This document shows positions 56,580-64,000 of a stretch of DNA of 64,000 nt, piece after piece. Location of the stretch: the NCBI RefSeq assembly GCF_000011645.1, contig NC_006270.3:2911501-2975500 (forward strand), given 5' to 3'. Under the pieces are notes generated by a model, which made no database searches, had not been told where the DNA came from, and worked only from the letters and a program-made list of their open reading frames with translations. Origin of the DNA: Bacillus licheniformis DSM 13 = ATCC 14580 (GTDB lineage: Bacteria > Bacillota > Bacilli > Bacillales > Bacillaceae). Numbering within the stretch: the first letter of the stretch is position 1; the number at the start of each line of letters is the position of its first letter. The translations under genes were made by a program, and so were the position numbers.

Positions 56580-57341
56580 CTAGAGAGAATGACGGTTAAT
56601 CACATTCAAGCCGCCTGTGGCTTCAATGACTGTTCCCGTAATGTAGTCGGAATGTTCATCGCATAGAAAAGTGATGATCCTTGCGATGTCTTCACCGGTT
56701 CCCGACCTGCCGATCGGCGTTTCCTCATCAAGTGACGCCCTCGCTTCTGAAATCGAGGCCTCTTTCATATCCCCGACAATGTTGCCTGGACAGACCATGT
56801 TGGCTGTGATGCCGGAGCCCGCTTCTTCAATGGCGATCGTCTTTGTTAAAGAAGCCAGCCCTACTTTTGCCGCTCCAAAAGCGGAACGATGCAGCCAGCC
56901 AGGCGCATGGTCGGCCCCCTGAAATCCGTAAGTGATGATTCGGCCGAACCGCTGGCGCCTCATGATCGGAACAACCGCTTTAAACAGATGGAAGACAGAG
57001 CTTAAGTTGCCTTCAAGCATGTCATACCATTCATCATCAGTATAATCCGCAAGCTTTTTTCGTTCAAATATGTATGGGCCGGCATTATTGATCAGAAGAT
57101 CAATTTTTCCAAATCGCTCAAGAGCGGCATTCACCATCCGGAGCAGGTCTTCTTTCCTGGTGACATCACCCTTAACAAACTGCAAACGGTCAAGGGATGA
57201 CCGCCATTTTTCTTTGAGGCGGCGGACAGCTTCTTCGTCTTGCCTGTAATTCACCGTCACTGAGTAGCCTTTTTCAAGCAGGGCTTCCGTCACTTTACGC
57301 CCCAAACCTTTTGAACCGGCAGTAATTAACGCATGGCGCAC
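56580..57341 (-). CDS. ytkK: SDR-family oxidoreductase YtkK
   Basis: 253 residues from a GTG at 57341 behind GGGAGGG. Short-chain dehydrogenase: cofactor motif [17 protein letters not shown], an unusual active-site region [21 protein letters not shown] in which the usual YxxxK reads Phe-Gly-Ala-Ala-Lys, and CPGNIVGDM. Loss of the catalytic Tyr makes ordinary reductase activity uncertain. The name follows B. subtilis order. Confidence 0.82.
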   Translation of the reverse strand: MRHALITAGSKGLGRKVTEALLEKGYSVTVNYRQDEEAVRRLKEKWRSSLDRLQFVKGDVTRKEDLLRMVNAALERFGKIDLLINNAGPYIFERKKLADYTDDEWYDMLEGNLSSVFHLFKAVVPIMRRQRFGRIITYGFQGADHAPGWLHRSAFGAAKVGLASLTKTIAIEEAGSGITANMVCPGNIVGDMKEASISEARASLDEETPIGRSGTGEDIARIITFLCDEHSDYITGTVIEATGGLNVINRHSL

Positions 57342-57483
57342 ATCTTTCCCTCCCAGGCATTGGTTCTCGGTATTCGCAAATGATTGCATTAATCTACCTA
57401 TACTTTACTACAAAACCCTTAGGATATCACATTTGGAGCATCGGGAAGTTTCAATCGCCGCTGGAATACAATCGACAGACGGA

Positions 57484-57521
57484 AGAAAGCTGAAGCCCGC
57501 TCTTACGGGCTCCAGCTTTCT
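57484..57521 (-). terminator. Hairpin after the DUF4025-like gene
   Basis: AGAAAGCTG...CAGCTTTCT enclosing AGCCCG/CGGGCT: a long, nearly perfect stem right at the stop codon. Only TTCC follows, so termination strength is uncertain. Confidence 0.55.
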
Positions 57522-57663
57522 ATTGTTTATCTGCGTCAGCTAACGGCTGTGCGTCATCGTGCGCGACAAACCCGCTGAAATAAGCATCAGAGATCTGCTG
57601 AACGGTTTCTTTATCTCCGTCGGCATCATACATATATCCGTGTTTTGACTGATCTTGTTTCAT
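57520..57663 (-). CDS. 47-aa DUF4025 (YozQ)-like protein
   Basis: Short frame from the ATG at 57663, 7 nt after AAGGGGTG. It begins MKQDQSKHGYMYDADGDKETV and contains VQQISDAYFSGFV, resembling the Gln-Val-Ser-Asp-Ala-Tyr core of DUF4025 small proteins. Acidic, soluble, function unknown. It has its own strong hairpin after the stop. In B. subtilis a small gene (ytzD) lies near here; I am not sure it is the same. Confidence 0.7.
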   Translation of the reverse strand: MKQDQSKHGYMYDADGDKETVQQISDAYFSGFVAHDDAQPLADADKQ

Positions 57664-57737
57664 TGCCACACCCCTTTTCGATTCACAAATTTATTTTGCG
57701 TATGAAGCCGCACAGTTATGAATCGAATCGGGAAGTG

Positions 57738-59117
57738 TTAAAAATTGTTCAAACACTGCTTCGCCTTTTGAATGGCTTCTGTCACCTTTTTGAATCCCGT
57801 CCCGCCTTCGCTCATTCTTTTTTCGACGGCATGGTGCGGGTCGAGCACGATGTAGACGTCTTCTTCAAACAGCCCGCTTGCCTTTTTGAACTCTTCAAAC
57901 GGCAGGCCGCTGAGATAAATGCCCTTTTCGATGCAGGTGAAGACAAGTCTTCCGACGACTTCGTGCGCTTCTCTGAAGGGCATGCCCTTTTTCGCCAGAT
58001 AGTCGGCAAGTTCAGTTGCATTTGAAAAATCCTGCTCCGTTGCTTTTTTCATCATATTTTTGTTCACTGTCATCGTTTTAATCATGCCGGCAAAAATCTC
58101 AAGGCTTCCTTCGACCGTTTTCACAGTATCAAACATACCTTCTTTGTCTTCCTGCAAATCTTTATTGTATGCTAACGGGAGCCCCTTCATAATCGTGAGG
58201 AGTCCGATCAGATCACCGTATACGCGTCCTGTTTTCCCGCGGATGAGCTCCGCCATGTCCGGGTTTTTCTTTTGCGGCATCATGCTGCTTCCCGTCGCGT
58301 AGGTGTCATCAAGCTCAATGAATTTAAATTCCTGCGAGCACCAAAGAATGATTTCTTCGGAGAATCTTGACAGATGCATCATCAGAATGCTGCTCGCGCT
58401 TAAAAATTCAAGGATGAAATCCCTGTCGCTGACGCCGTCCAGGCTGTTTTCATATATCGAATCAAAGCCGAGCAGGTCTGCGGAATATTCACGGTCGATC
58501 GGAAACGTCGTTCCGGCGAGCGCCCCGCATCCGAGAGGAGACTTGTTAATCCGCTTGAATGAATCATGATAGCGTTCTTTATCGCGCTCCAGCATCCAGA
58601 AATAAGCCAGCAAATGATGCGCGAACGAGATCGGCTGGGCCCGCTGCAAATGGGTGTATCCCGGCAGTATCGTCTCCACGTGTTCTTCCGCTTTTTCGAT
58701 CAGAACGTGTTGAAAAGCCGTAATCAGCTCGATGATATGCTCAGTGTGCCCTTTTAAATACAGGTGCATATCCGTCGCCACCTGGTCGTTTCGGCTTCTG
58801 GCCGTATGAAGCTTTCCGCCGAGCGGCCCGATTTCATCAATGAGCATTTTTTCTAGGTTGAGGTGAATATCTTCGCAATCGACTGAAAAATCGAGTTCGT
58901 TTTTTTCCGCTTTGTGCAAAAGGGATGTCAGGCCTTCCTTTATTTTGACCGCTTCTGCTTCGGTTAAAATGCCGCATTTTTCAAGCATGGAAGCATGAGC
59001 GAGAGACCCTGCGATATCTTCTTTTACAAGCGTTTTGTCAAAGTGGATCGATGCGCCGAACTCATCGACCCATTTTTCCGGTGTTTTTTGGAACCGGCCT
59101 CCCCACAGCTTTTTCAT
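57738..59117 (-). CDS. argH: Argininosuccinate lyase
   Basis: Last step of arginine synthesis, splitting argininosuccinate into arginine and fumarate. 459 residues with [25 protein letters not shown], the catalytic-His segment [16 protein letters not shown] and the superfamily signature [12 protein letters not shown]. Starts in an ATGA overlap with argG. Confidence 0.97.
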   Translation of the reverse strand: MKKLWGGRFQKTPEKWVDEFGASIHFDKTLVKEDIAGSLAHASMLEKCGILTEAEAVKIKEGLTSLLHKAEKNELDFSVDCEDIHLNLEKMLIDEIGPLGGKLHTARSRNDQVATDMHLYLKGHTEHIIELITAFQHVLIEKAEEHVETILPGYTHLQRAQPISFAHHLLAYFWMLERDKERYHDSFKRINKSPLGCGALAGTTFPIDREYSADLLGFDSIYENSLDGVSDRDFILEFLSASSILMMHLSRFSEEIILWCSQEFKFIELDDTYATGSSMMPQKKNPDMAELIRGKTGRVYGDLIGLLTIMKGLPLAYNKDLQEDKEGMFDTVKTVEGSLEIFAGMIKTMTVNKNMMKKATEQDFSNATELADYLAKKGMPFREAHEVVGRLVFTCIEKGIYLSGLPFEEFKKASGLFEEDVYIVLDPHHAVEKRMSEGGTGFKKVTEAIQKAKQCLNNF

Positions 59118-60325
59118 GCTTTAATCTGCTCCTTTTTTTGGACGATGCTGTTTACTTTCGTCGGCAGTCCCCACAGCTCGATAAAGCCGACTGCAGCGTG
59201 ATGATCGAATGCATCGTCTTTTGTATACGTCGCAAGCTTTTCATCATACAGGGAGTATTCGGACTTACGCCCTTCAACGATCGCATGGCCTTTAAACAGC
59301 TTGACGCGGACGACGCCCGTGACATGCTTCTGCGTTTCTTTCAGGAAACCGGAAAGCGCGTCTTTAAGCGGAGAAAACCAGAGGCCGTTATAGATCACTT
59401 CAGCCATTTTTTGTTCGATTATAGGTTTGAAATGCGCCACTTCTTTTACCAATGTCAAATCTTCAAGCTCCTTGTGCGCCTTAATCAAAGTCATCGCGCC
59501 CGGGCATTCGTAAACTTCGCGCGATTTGATGCCGACAAGGCGGTTTTCAACATGGTCGATGCGCCCCACTCCATGTGCGCCCGCCAGTTCATTCAGCTTT
59601 AAAATCAAGTCTGACAGCGGGTAGTGAGTCCCGTCAATGGATACGGGAACGCCTTCTTCAAAAGCGATTTCGATCACATCAGGAGTATCCGGTGTTTTTT
59701 CAAGAGGCTTCGTCAAATCATACGCTCCTTCAGGAGGCGCGGCCCAAGGATCTTCCAGGACTCCGCATTCATTGCTTCTGCCCCACAGGTTCTGGTCGAT
59801 TGAATACGGGCTGTCAAGATTGATCGGAATTGGAATGCCATGCTTTTCTGCATACGCGATCTCTTCGTCGCGAGACCATTTCCATTCGCGCACAGGTGCC
59901 AGCACCTCCAAATCCGGATTGAGCGATTTAATCGACACCTCGAAGCGCACTTGGTCATTCCCTTTGCCTGTGCAGCCGTGAGCCACGGCTTGCGCGTTTT
60001 CTTTCTCAGCCACTTCGACGAGCTTTTTGGCGATCAGCGGTCTGGACAGGGCTGATACGAGCGGATACTTTCCTTCATAAAGCGTGTGGGCCTGGAGGGC
60101 GGTCAGCGCAAACTCTTTCGCAAATTCTTCTTTTGCATCGATAACATAAGAATTAGAGGCTCCGACTTGAAGCGCTTTTTGCTGAACAAAGGCGAGATCC
60201 TTTCCCTCTCCGACGTCAAGGCAGCAGGCCACTACATCATATCCCTGTTCCTGAAGCCACTTTATCGCGACAGAAGTATCAAGTCCTCCTGAATATGCTA
60301 ATACCACTTTTTTCTTTTGCGTCAT
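59114..60325 (-). CDS. argG: Argininosuccinate synthase
   Basis: Joins citrulline and aspartate with ATP. 403 residues: N-type ATP pyrophosphatase motif [31 protein letters not shown], and [19 protein letters not shown] near the C-terminus. First gene of argGH, 4-bp overlap with argH. ARG-box-like sequences upstream suggest arginine repression by AhrC. Confidence 0.97.
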   Translation of the reverse strand: MTQKKKVVLAYSGGLDTSVAIKWLQEQGYDVVACCLDVGEGKDLAFVQQKALQVGASNSYVIDAKEEFAKEFALTALQAHTLYEGKYPLVSALSRPLIAKKLVEVAEKENAQAVAHGCTGKGNDQVRFEVSIKSLNPDLEVLAPVREWKWSRDEEIAYAEKHGIPIPINLDSPYSIDQNLWGRSNECGVLEDPWAAPPEGAYDLTKPLEKTPDTPDVIEIAFEEGVPVSIDGTHYPLSDLILKLNELAGAHGVGRIDHVENRLVGIKSREVYECPGAMTLIKAHKELEDLTLVKEVAHFKPIIEQKMAEVIYNGLWFSPLKDALSGFLKETQKHVTGVVRVKLFKGHAIVEGRKSEYSLYDEKLATYTKDDAFDHHAAVGFIELWGLPTKVNSIVQKKEQIKA

Positions 60326-60357
60326 TTCGAAAAACTCCTCTCATCTCGGTGCTCTTT

Positions 60358-60393
60358 TGTATAAAAATAAGTTTTATTTAATAAAAATACATT
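60358..60393 (-). promoter_or_regulatory. ARG-box-like AhrC sites upstream of argG
   Basis: Two AT-rich half-palindromic sites, TGTATAAAAATAAG (60358-60371) and ATAAAAATACATT (60381-60393), resemble the AhrC/ArgR consensus. They lie 33-68 bp before the start codon. The promoter hexamers are not clear by eye. Confidence 0.55.
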
Positions 60394-60442
60394 TAATATG
60401 TATACACTTTAACAAGGAAGTCTGGTTTTTTCAACCTTTTTA

Positions 60443-60476
60443 TAAAAAAAACTTCATTCATTTTTTATGAATGAAG
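60443..60476 (-). terminator. moaB terminator
   Basis: ACTTCATTCAT/ATGAATGAAGT, 11-bp perfect stem, then TTTTTTTTA on the minus strand. A second GC-rich hairpin (60496-60517) without a T-run lies between it and moaB. Confidence 0.9.
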
Positions 60477-60517
60477 TTCAGTGCATATTCAGCGTTCGGC
60501 CGGAAGGCTTTCCGGCC

Positions 60518-61036
60518 TTACTTTTTCATATCTTTTCTCAGTTCTCTGATGACATGGGCAAGCTCAGGCACAATCAGCTTTGACATTGCAAGCTTTACGG
60601 CACCGCTTGAACCCGGTGTTGCAAATACGGCTTTGTTTTGAATAACACCTGCTGCAGCCCTTGAGAGGATCGCAGCCGCTCCGATATCCTCTGTATAACT
60701 CAGCATGCGGAATATCTCCCCGAACCCCGGAATTTCTTTCGAAAAAAGAGGAACGATCGACTCGATTGTTACATCTCTTGAGGCAATGCCAGTCCCTCCG
60801 TTTAATAGGACGGCATCGATCCGGTCGTCGAGACAGCCTTTCAGCACAGCTTTTTGAATTATTTCCTTTTCGTCCTTTACAATCTCATAGGAAACGATCT
60901 CATGACCGGCTTCCGCTAAAAACTCTTTCATGAGCCGGCCGCTTTTATCCGTGTCTTCCGTTCTTGTATCGCTGACAGTAATGACTTTGCAGTTGACGCA
61001 GTCCGGCGCTTCTTTTTTATGCTCTTCAACACTCAT
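60518..61036 (-). CDS. moaB: Molybdenum cofactor biosynthesis protein MoaB
   Basis: About 172 residues. MogA/MoaB fold with TVSDTRTEDTDKSG, LLNGGTGIASRDVTIE and STPGSSGAVKLAM-like ATPGSSGAVKLAM. It adenylylates or holds molybdopterin. Two in-frame ATGs (61042 and 61036) follow GGAGG; 61036 gives the family's MSVE start. Stands alone from the main mo-cofactor genes, as in B. subtilis. Confidence 0.93.
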   Translation of the reverse strand: MSVEEHKKEAPDCVNCKVITVSDTRTEDTDKSGRLMKEFLAEAGHEIVSYEIVKDEKEIIQKAVLKGCLDDRIDAVLLNGGTGIASRDVTIESIVPLFSKEIPGFGEIFRMLSYTEDIGAAAILSRAAAGVIQNKAVFATPGSSGAVKLAMSKLIVPELAHVIRELRKDMKK

Positions 61037-61090
61037 GGCCATACAGCCTCCTTTATACAGTCTTTTTTCATTATAAAGGGGAAAATGTAT

Positions 61091-61130
61091 AAAAAAACAG
61101 CCCTCCTTGAAAAGAGAAGGCTGTTTTTTT
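61091..61130 (-). terminator. ackA terminator
   Basis: ACAGCCTTCTC/GGAGGGCTGT stem with TTTTTTT after it on the minus strand; an A-run on the other side makes it partly bidirectional. Confidence 0.9.
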
Positions 61131-61134
61131 ATTT

Positions 61135-62322
61135 TTAGTGTGCCAGTCTGACGACGTCTCTTGCAATCATTACTTCTTCATTCGTCGGAATGACGATGAC
61201 TTTTACAGGCGAATGCGGGTAGCTGATAAACGCTTCTTTTCCGCGGACGTTATTCAAGGCAGGGTCCCAATAGACGCCCATGAATTCCAAACCATGAAGA
61301 ACGCGCTCTCTGACTTCAACGCTGTTTTCCCCGATGCCGGCAGTGAAAATAATCGCGTCTACTCCGCTCATTCGCGCTGCATAAGAACCGATGTATTTAT
61401 GAATTCTGCTTGCGAATACTTCGAGTGCTGTTTCCGCACGTTCATTGCCTTCTTTAGTTGCTTCAACGATATCGCGCAAATCGCTTGAGAATCCAGAAAT
61501 ACCCAAAAGACCGCTCTTCTTATTGAGCGTGTTCAGGACTTCGTCGGCTGTTTGACCCGTTTTTTCCATAATGAACGGGATAAGCGCAGGATCGATGTTA
61601 CCTGAACGCGTACCCATCGCTACACCTGCAAGCGGTGTGAAGCCCATTGATGTATCGATTGATTTGCCGCCTTCAACAGCTGCGATGCTCGCTCCGTTTC
61701 CAAGGTGGCAGGAAATCAGGCGAAGTTCTTCAATCGGACGGCCAAGCAGCTCTGCCGCGCGTTCAGTCACATATTTATGAGATGTACCATGGAAACCGTA
61801 TTTACGGATGCCGAATTTCTCATAATATTCATATGGCAGACTGTACAGATAAGATTGTTCCGGCATCGTTTGATGGAATGCCGTATCAAAAACGGCCACG
61901 GCAGGAACATTCGGAAGAACTTCTTTAAACGCTTTAATTCCGACAATATTGGCCGGGTTATGAAGCGGTGCAAGCTCTGAAATCTCTTCGATCTCATGGA
62001 TCATTTCATCCGTCAATAAAACGGAGTCGCTGAACTTTTCGCCGCCGTGTACGACGCGGTGACCGATTCCGTCGATTTCATTTAAATCCTTGATAATGCC
62101 GAATTTTGTCAGTTTATCCAGCAGCATTTTTACAGCTACGGAATGATCCGGAATATCTGTTGTTTCAGTCTTTTTTTCGTCGTTGACGGAAATCGTGAAG
62201 ATGCCGTTATCCAGCCCGATTCGCTCAACAAGGCCTTTTGTTAATACTTTTTCGCTGGGCATTTCGAACAGTTGAAATTTCAGTGATGAGCTTCCAGCAT
62301 TGATTGCAATAATTTTGGACAT
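61135..62322 (-). CDS. ackA: Acetate kinase
   Basis: Last step of acetate overflow: acetyl-phosphate plus ADP to acetate plus ATP. 395 residues with [45 protein letters not shown] and a [16 protein letters not shown] segment. ATG start behind AAAGGAG. Upstream cre and CodY-like sites match the known CcpA/CodY activation of ackA. Confidence 0.97.
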
Positions 62323-62432
62323 AAAATGACGCTCCTTTTTACCTATAGTCCGGTGACATTATGTTCAACCCGGAACATAAAAAATATGTATAAAATCGTT
62401 CTTAGTAAATTCAAAAAATATCTGCCTTTCTC

Positions 62433-62461
62433 ATTTAAACACTCAAAAGAGTGCATTTCAA
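62433..62461 (-). promoter_or_regulatory. ackA promoter (CcpA-activated type)
   Basis: TTGAAA (62461-62456), 17-bp spacer, TTAAAT (62438-62433). Start near 62426, which places the cre centre at about -56. A second weaker pair (TTGAAT 62414-62409, 16 bp, TATACA 62392-62387) lies closer to the gene. Confidence 0.65.
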
Positions 62462-62475
62462 GTCACGATCCGACA

Positions 62476-62489
62476 TGTTAACGCTTTCA
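62476..62489 (-). promoter_or_regulatory. cre activating ackA
   Basis: TGAAAGCGTTAACA on the minus strand matches every position of TGWAANCGNTNWCA. Its place upstream of the promoter fits CcpA activation rather than repression. Confidence 0.9.
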
Positions 62490-62501
62490 CTAAGAAATTA
62501 T

Positions 62502-62516
62502 TATTTTCTGAATATA
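62502..62516 (-). promoter_or_regulatory. CodY-like box upstream of ackA
   Basis: TATATTCAGAAAATA has three mismatches to AATTTTCWGAAAATT. It lies just upstream of the cre, the order reported for B. subtilis ackA, where CodY co-activates. It overlaps the T-tract of the ytxK terminator. Confidence 0.6.
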
Positions 62517-62549
62517 AAAATAGATCAGAGAATATATCTTCTCTGATCT
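62515..62549 (-). terminator. ytxK terminator
   Basis: AGATCAGAGAA/TTCTCTGATCT, 11-bp perfect stem, then ATTTTTATA on the minus strand. Confidence 0.9.
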
Positions 62550-62551
62550 GC

Positions 62552-63538
62552 TTATCTTTTTTCAGCCTGGAACCAGCTGTCGAGTTTGGCTGTCATGTTC
62601 AGCATCGCATCCTGATTGGCGAATGACGGGACTTGCGCGAGCAGAACCTGTTTAGGCGCTTTCGCCTGTTCCCCATGCTTTTGTAAAACCAAAATGCTCT
62701 TCGCGTGTGCTTCATCTTTGAAAATGGACAGCGGAAGCTGAAGCACTGCATTAATATGCGCATTGTTCTTTAAAAAGGTACGCAGCTTTTCGCTTTGACC
62801 GCTTTCAAACAAATGGTTCGGAATCATAAAAAATAAATAGCCGCCCGGTTTCGTATAGGTCAAGCTTTGTTCAATAAACAAATGGTGTGAAAAAGAGTGG
62901 CCTTCATCTGCCTTTAATTCGAAAGCGCGCGCACTTTCGTCATCAGGATAATATCCGACAGGAAGATCGCAGATGACCGCATCGGCATGTTCCATAAAAA
63001 TCGGCTGCAGGCTGTCCTGGTTAAAAAGCTCGATTTCCTTTTCCTGCAGGTTTGCCTGGACATAGGCCAGCTTGATCAGGACGTCATCAATCTCTGAGCC
63101 GAACGCTTTTCCCGCTTCCTCAGCCAGCTGGTTCAAAACGGCAAGCAGCAGGTTTCCAGTGCCGACCGCCGGATCAAACAGCGTCAATCCTTTTTTCCGC
63201 TCCATAAATTTGTTCACAAGATATCCGATAAATAATCCGATCGTATCGGGCGTCATCTGCCTGTTCGGATGAGGAATATCTTTCTGGCCTTTCAGTATGG
63301 CAAGCTGGAAGGCTTTCCGTATCGACTCATGACTGCACTCTGAAAAGCGCGCACGGCCGATCAGATCCTTCACCTTTTGTTCGGCTTCTTCGGAAAGCCC
63401 GCGGTCCGCAGAACCTGTAAAGAATGCCTCTCCGGCTTCCGCCAATCCTTCTATGTAAGGGATCTGCCGATCGCGTGCGATGACTTCCGCTCCTTTGTCA
63501 AGCCATTCATAAATCGTTTCGACTGGATAGTTTTGCAT
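62552..63538 (-). CDS. ytxK: Class I SAM-dependent methyltransferase YtxK
   Basis: 328 residues from the ATG at 63538 (AAGGAGA site). N6-adenine DNA-methylase-like fold: helical N-terminal part, SAM motif LFDPAVGTGNLLLA (about 125-138), and the catalytic position reading DLPVGYYP instead of the usual N/D-P-P-Y. No target-recognition domain is evident. Close to ackA and tpx as in B. subtilis. Substrate unknown; the altered tetrapeptide makes adenine methylation unsure. Confidence 0.85.
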   Translation of the reverse strand: MQNYPVETIYEWLDKGAEVIARDRQIPYIEGLAEAGEAFFTGSADRGLSEEAEQKVKDLIGRARFSECSHESIRKAFQLAILKGQKDIPHPNRQMTPDTIGLFIGYLVNKFMERKKGLTLFDPAVGTGNLLLAVLNQLAEEAGKAFGSEIDDVLIKLAYVQANLQEKEIELFNQDSLQPIFMEHADAVICDLPVGYYPDDESARAFELKADEGHSFSHHLFIEQSLTYTKPGGYLFFMIPNHLFESGQSEKLRTFLKNNAHINAVLQLPLSIFKDEAHAKSILVLQKHGEQAKAPKQVLLAQVPSFANQDAMLNMTAKLDSWFQAEKR

Positions 63539-63573
63539 GATGATGTCTCTCCTTATCAAAAAATCAAAGCCAT

Positions 63574-63612
63574 GAAAAGAGCTCCGGCAAGATGAACACC
63601 TGGAGCCCTTTT
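63574..63612 (-). terminator. tpx terminator
   Basis: GGGCTCCAGG/CCGGAGCTC stem with TTTTC after it on the minus strand. Confidence 0.7.
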
Positions 63613-63623
63613 ATGAGTTGAAT

Positions 63624-64000
63624 TTACTTAACGAGTGATTTGGCAGCTTCGATGGCTTTGTCGTAGTCCGGATGGTTTGTCGCTTCGCTGACGTATTCAG
63701 TGTAGACAACTTTTCCGTTTTCATCTAAAACAAATACGGCGCGGGCAAGCAATCTCAATTCTTTAATGTAAACCCCGAATGCTTCCCCAAAAGACATCTC
63801 CCTGTGATCTGACAATGTTTCCACATTTTCAATTCCGTTTGCTCCGCACCAGCGCGCCTGTGCAAACGGCAGGTCAGCGCTGATCGTATACACTTTCACC
63901 GAACCGAGGCCTGCGGCTTCTTCGTTAAAGCGGCGGGTCTGTGCGTCACAAACACCTGTATCGATAGACGGAATCACCGAAATAACCGCCGGTTTGCCTT
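63624..64000 (-). CDS. tpx: Thiol peroxidase Tpx (C-terminal part)
   Basis: The gene enters from the right edge; about 125 C-terminal residues of the usual 165-170 are present. Peroxidatic Cys in [14 protein letters not shown] and resolving Cys in [12 protein letters not shown] mark the atypical 2-Cys Tpx peroxiredoxin. Reduces peroxides with thioredoxin. The N-terminus is outside the window. Confidence 0.95.
   Translation of the reverse strand, partial: GKPAVISVIPSIDTGVCDAQTRRFNEEAAGLGSVKVYTISADLPFAQARWCGANGIENVETLSDHREMSFGEAFGVYIKELRLLARAVFVLDENGKVVYTEYVSEATNHPDYDKAIEAAKSLVK

Overview
The window is a stretch of chromosome from a Bacillus of the B. subtilis/licheniformis group, most likely B. 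licheniformis or B. paralicheniformis. I infer this from how closely the proteins match remembered B. subtilis counterparts in length and start, from the conserved gene order, and from licheniformis-type differences in the accessory genes. It is a core-genome region: I see no prophage, transposase, CRISPR array, rRNA or tRNA gene. Most genes lie on the minus strand.

Layout. 1-5366: L-arabinose operon (araA-araB-araD-araM, cut by the left edge) with a consensus promoter, two AraR operators and a cre site, plus the secreted arabinanase gene abnA. 5378-8869: aminopeptidase ysdC, a sigma-W-type gene ysdB, ysdA, and the infC-rpmI-rplT translation operon with its L20-type leader and an AUU start. 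8900-14350: pyruvate facilitator genes pftAB and their regulator lytST, split by a plus-strand PhoD-like phosphatase gene. 14510-22648: a DUF3923 membrane protein, ysaA, thrS with a T-box leader, ytxC, ytxB, and the replication-initiation genes dnaI, dnaB and nrdR. 22664-24947: a small unknown gene, speD behind its own promoter and a structured leader, and gluconeogenic gapB with a CcpN box. 25004-26619: an inserted, secreted PL1 polysaccharide lyase with a trefoil-like domain.

26646-34425: coaE, ytaF, mutM, polA and the phosphate two-component system phoPR. 34625-38441: TCA genes citZ, icd and mdh. 38597-45876: ytwI, ytvI, fxsA, then glycolytic pfkA-pyk and fatty-acid genes accDA; a repeat-like element with a duplicated terminator lies downstream of pyk. 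46181-55092: malic enzyme ytsJ, replicative polymerase dnaE, sigma-E sporulation genes ytrHI, a 59-codon gene, nrnA, ytpI and the multidomain ytoI. 55185-63538: a PadR regulator, ytkL, ytkK, a 47-codon DUF4025-like gene, argGH, moaB, ackA with CcpA/CodY-type sites, and ytxK. 63624-64000: tpx, cut by the right edge.

The unifying theme is central carbon metabolism and its control. CcpA-type cre sites are visible at ara, abnA, the lyase gene, phoPR, citZ and ackA. CcpN (gapB), a citZ dyad, LytST-PftAB and CodY complete the picture of glycolysis/gluconeogenesis, TCA cycle and acetate overflow. No clearly new multigene system is present. The best leads are the speD leader RNA, the repeat-like element downstream of pyk, the apparent AUC start of araB, and the cargo genes at 10257 and 25135.
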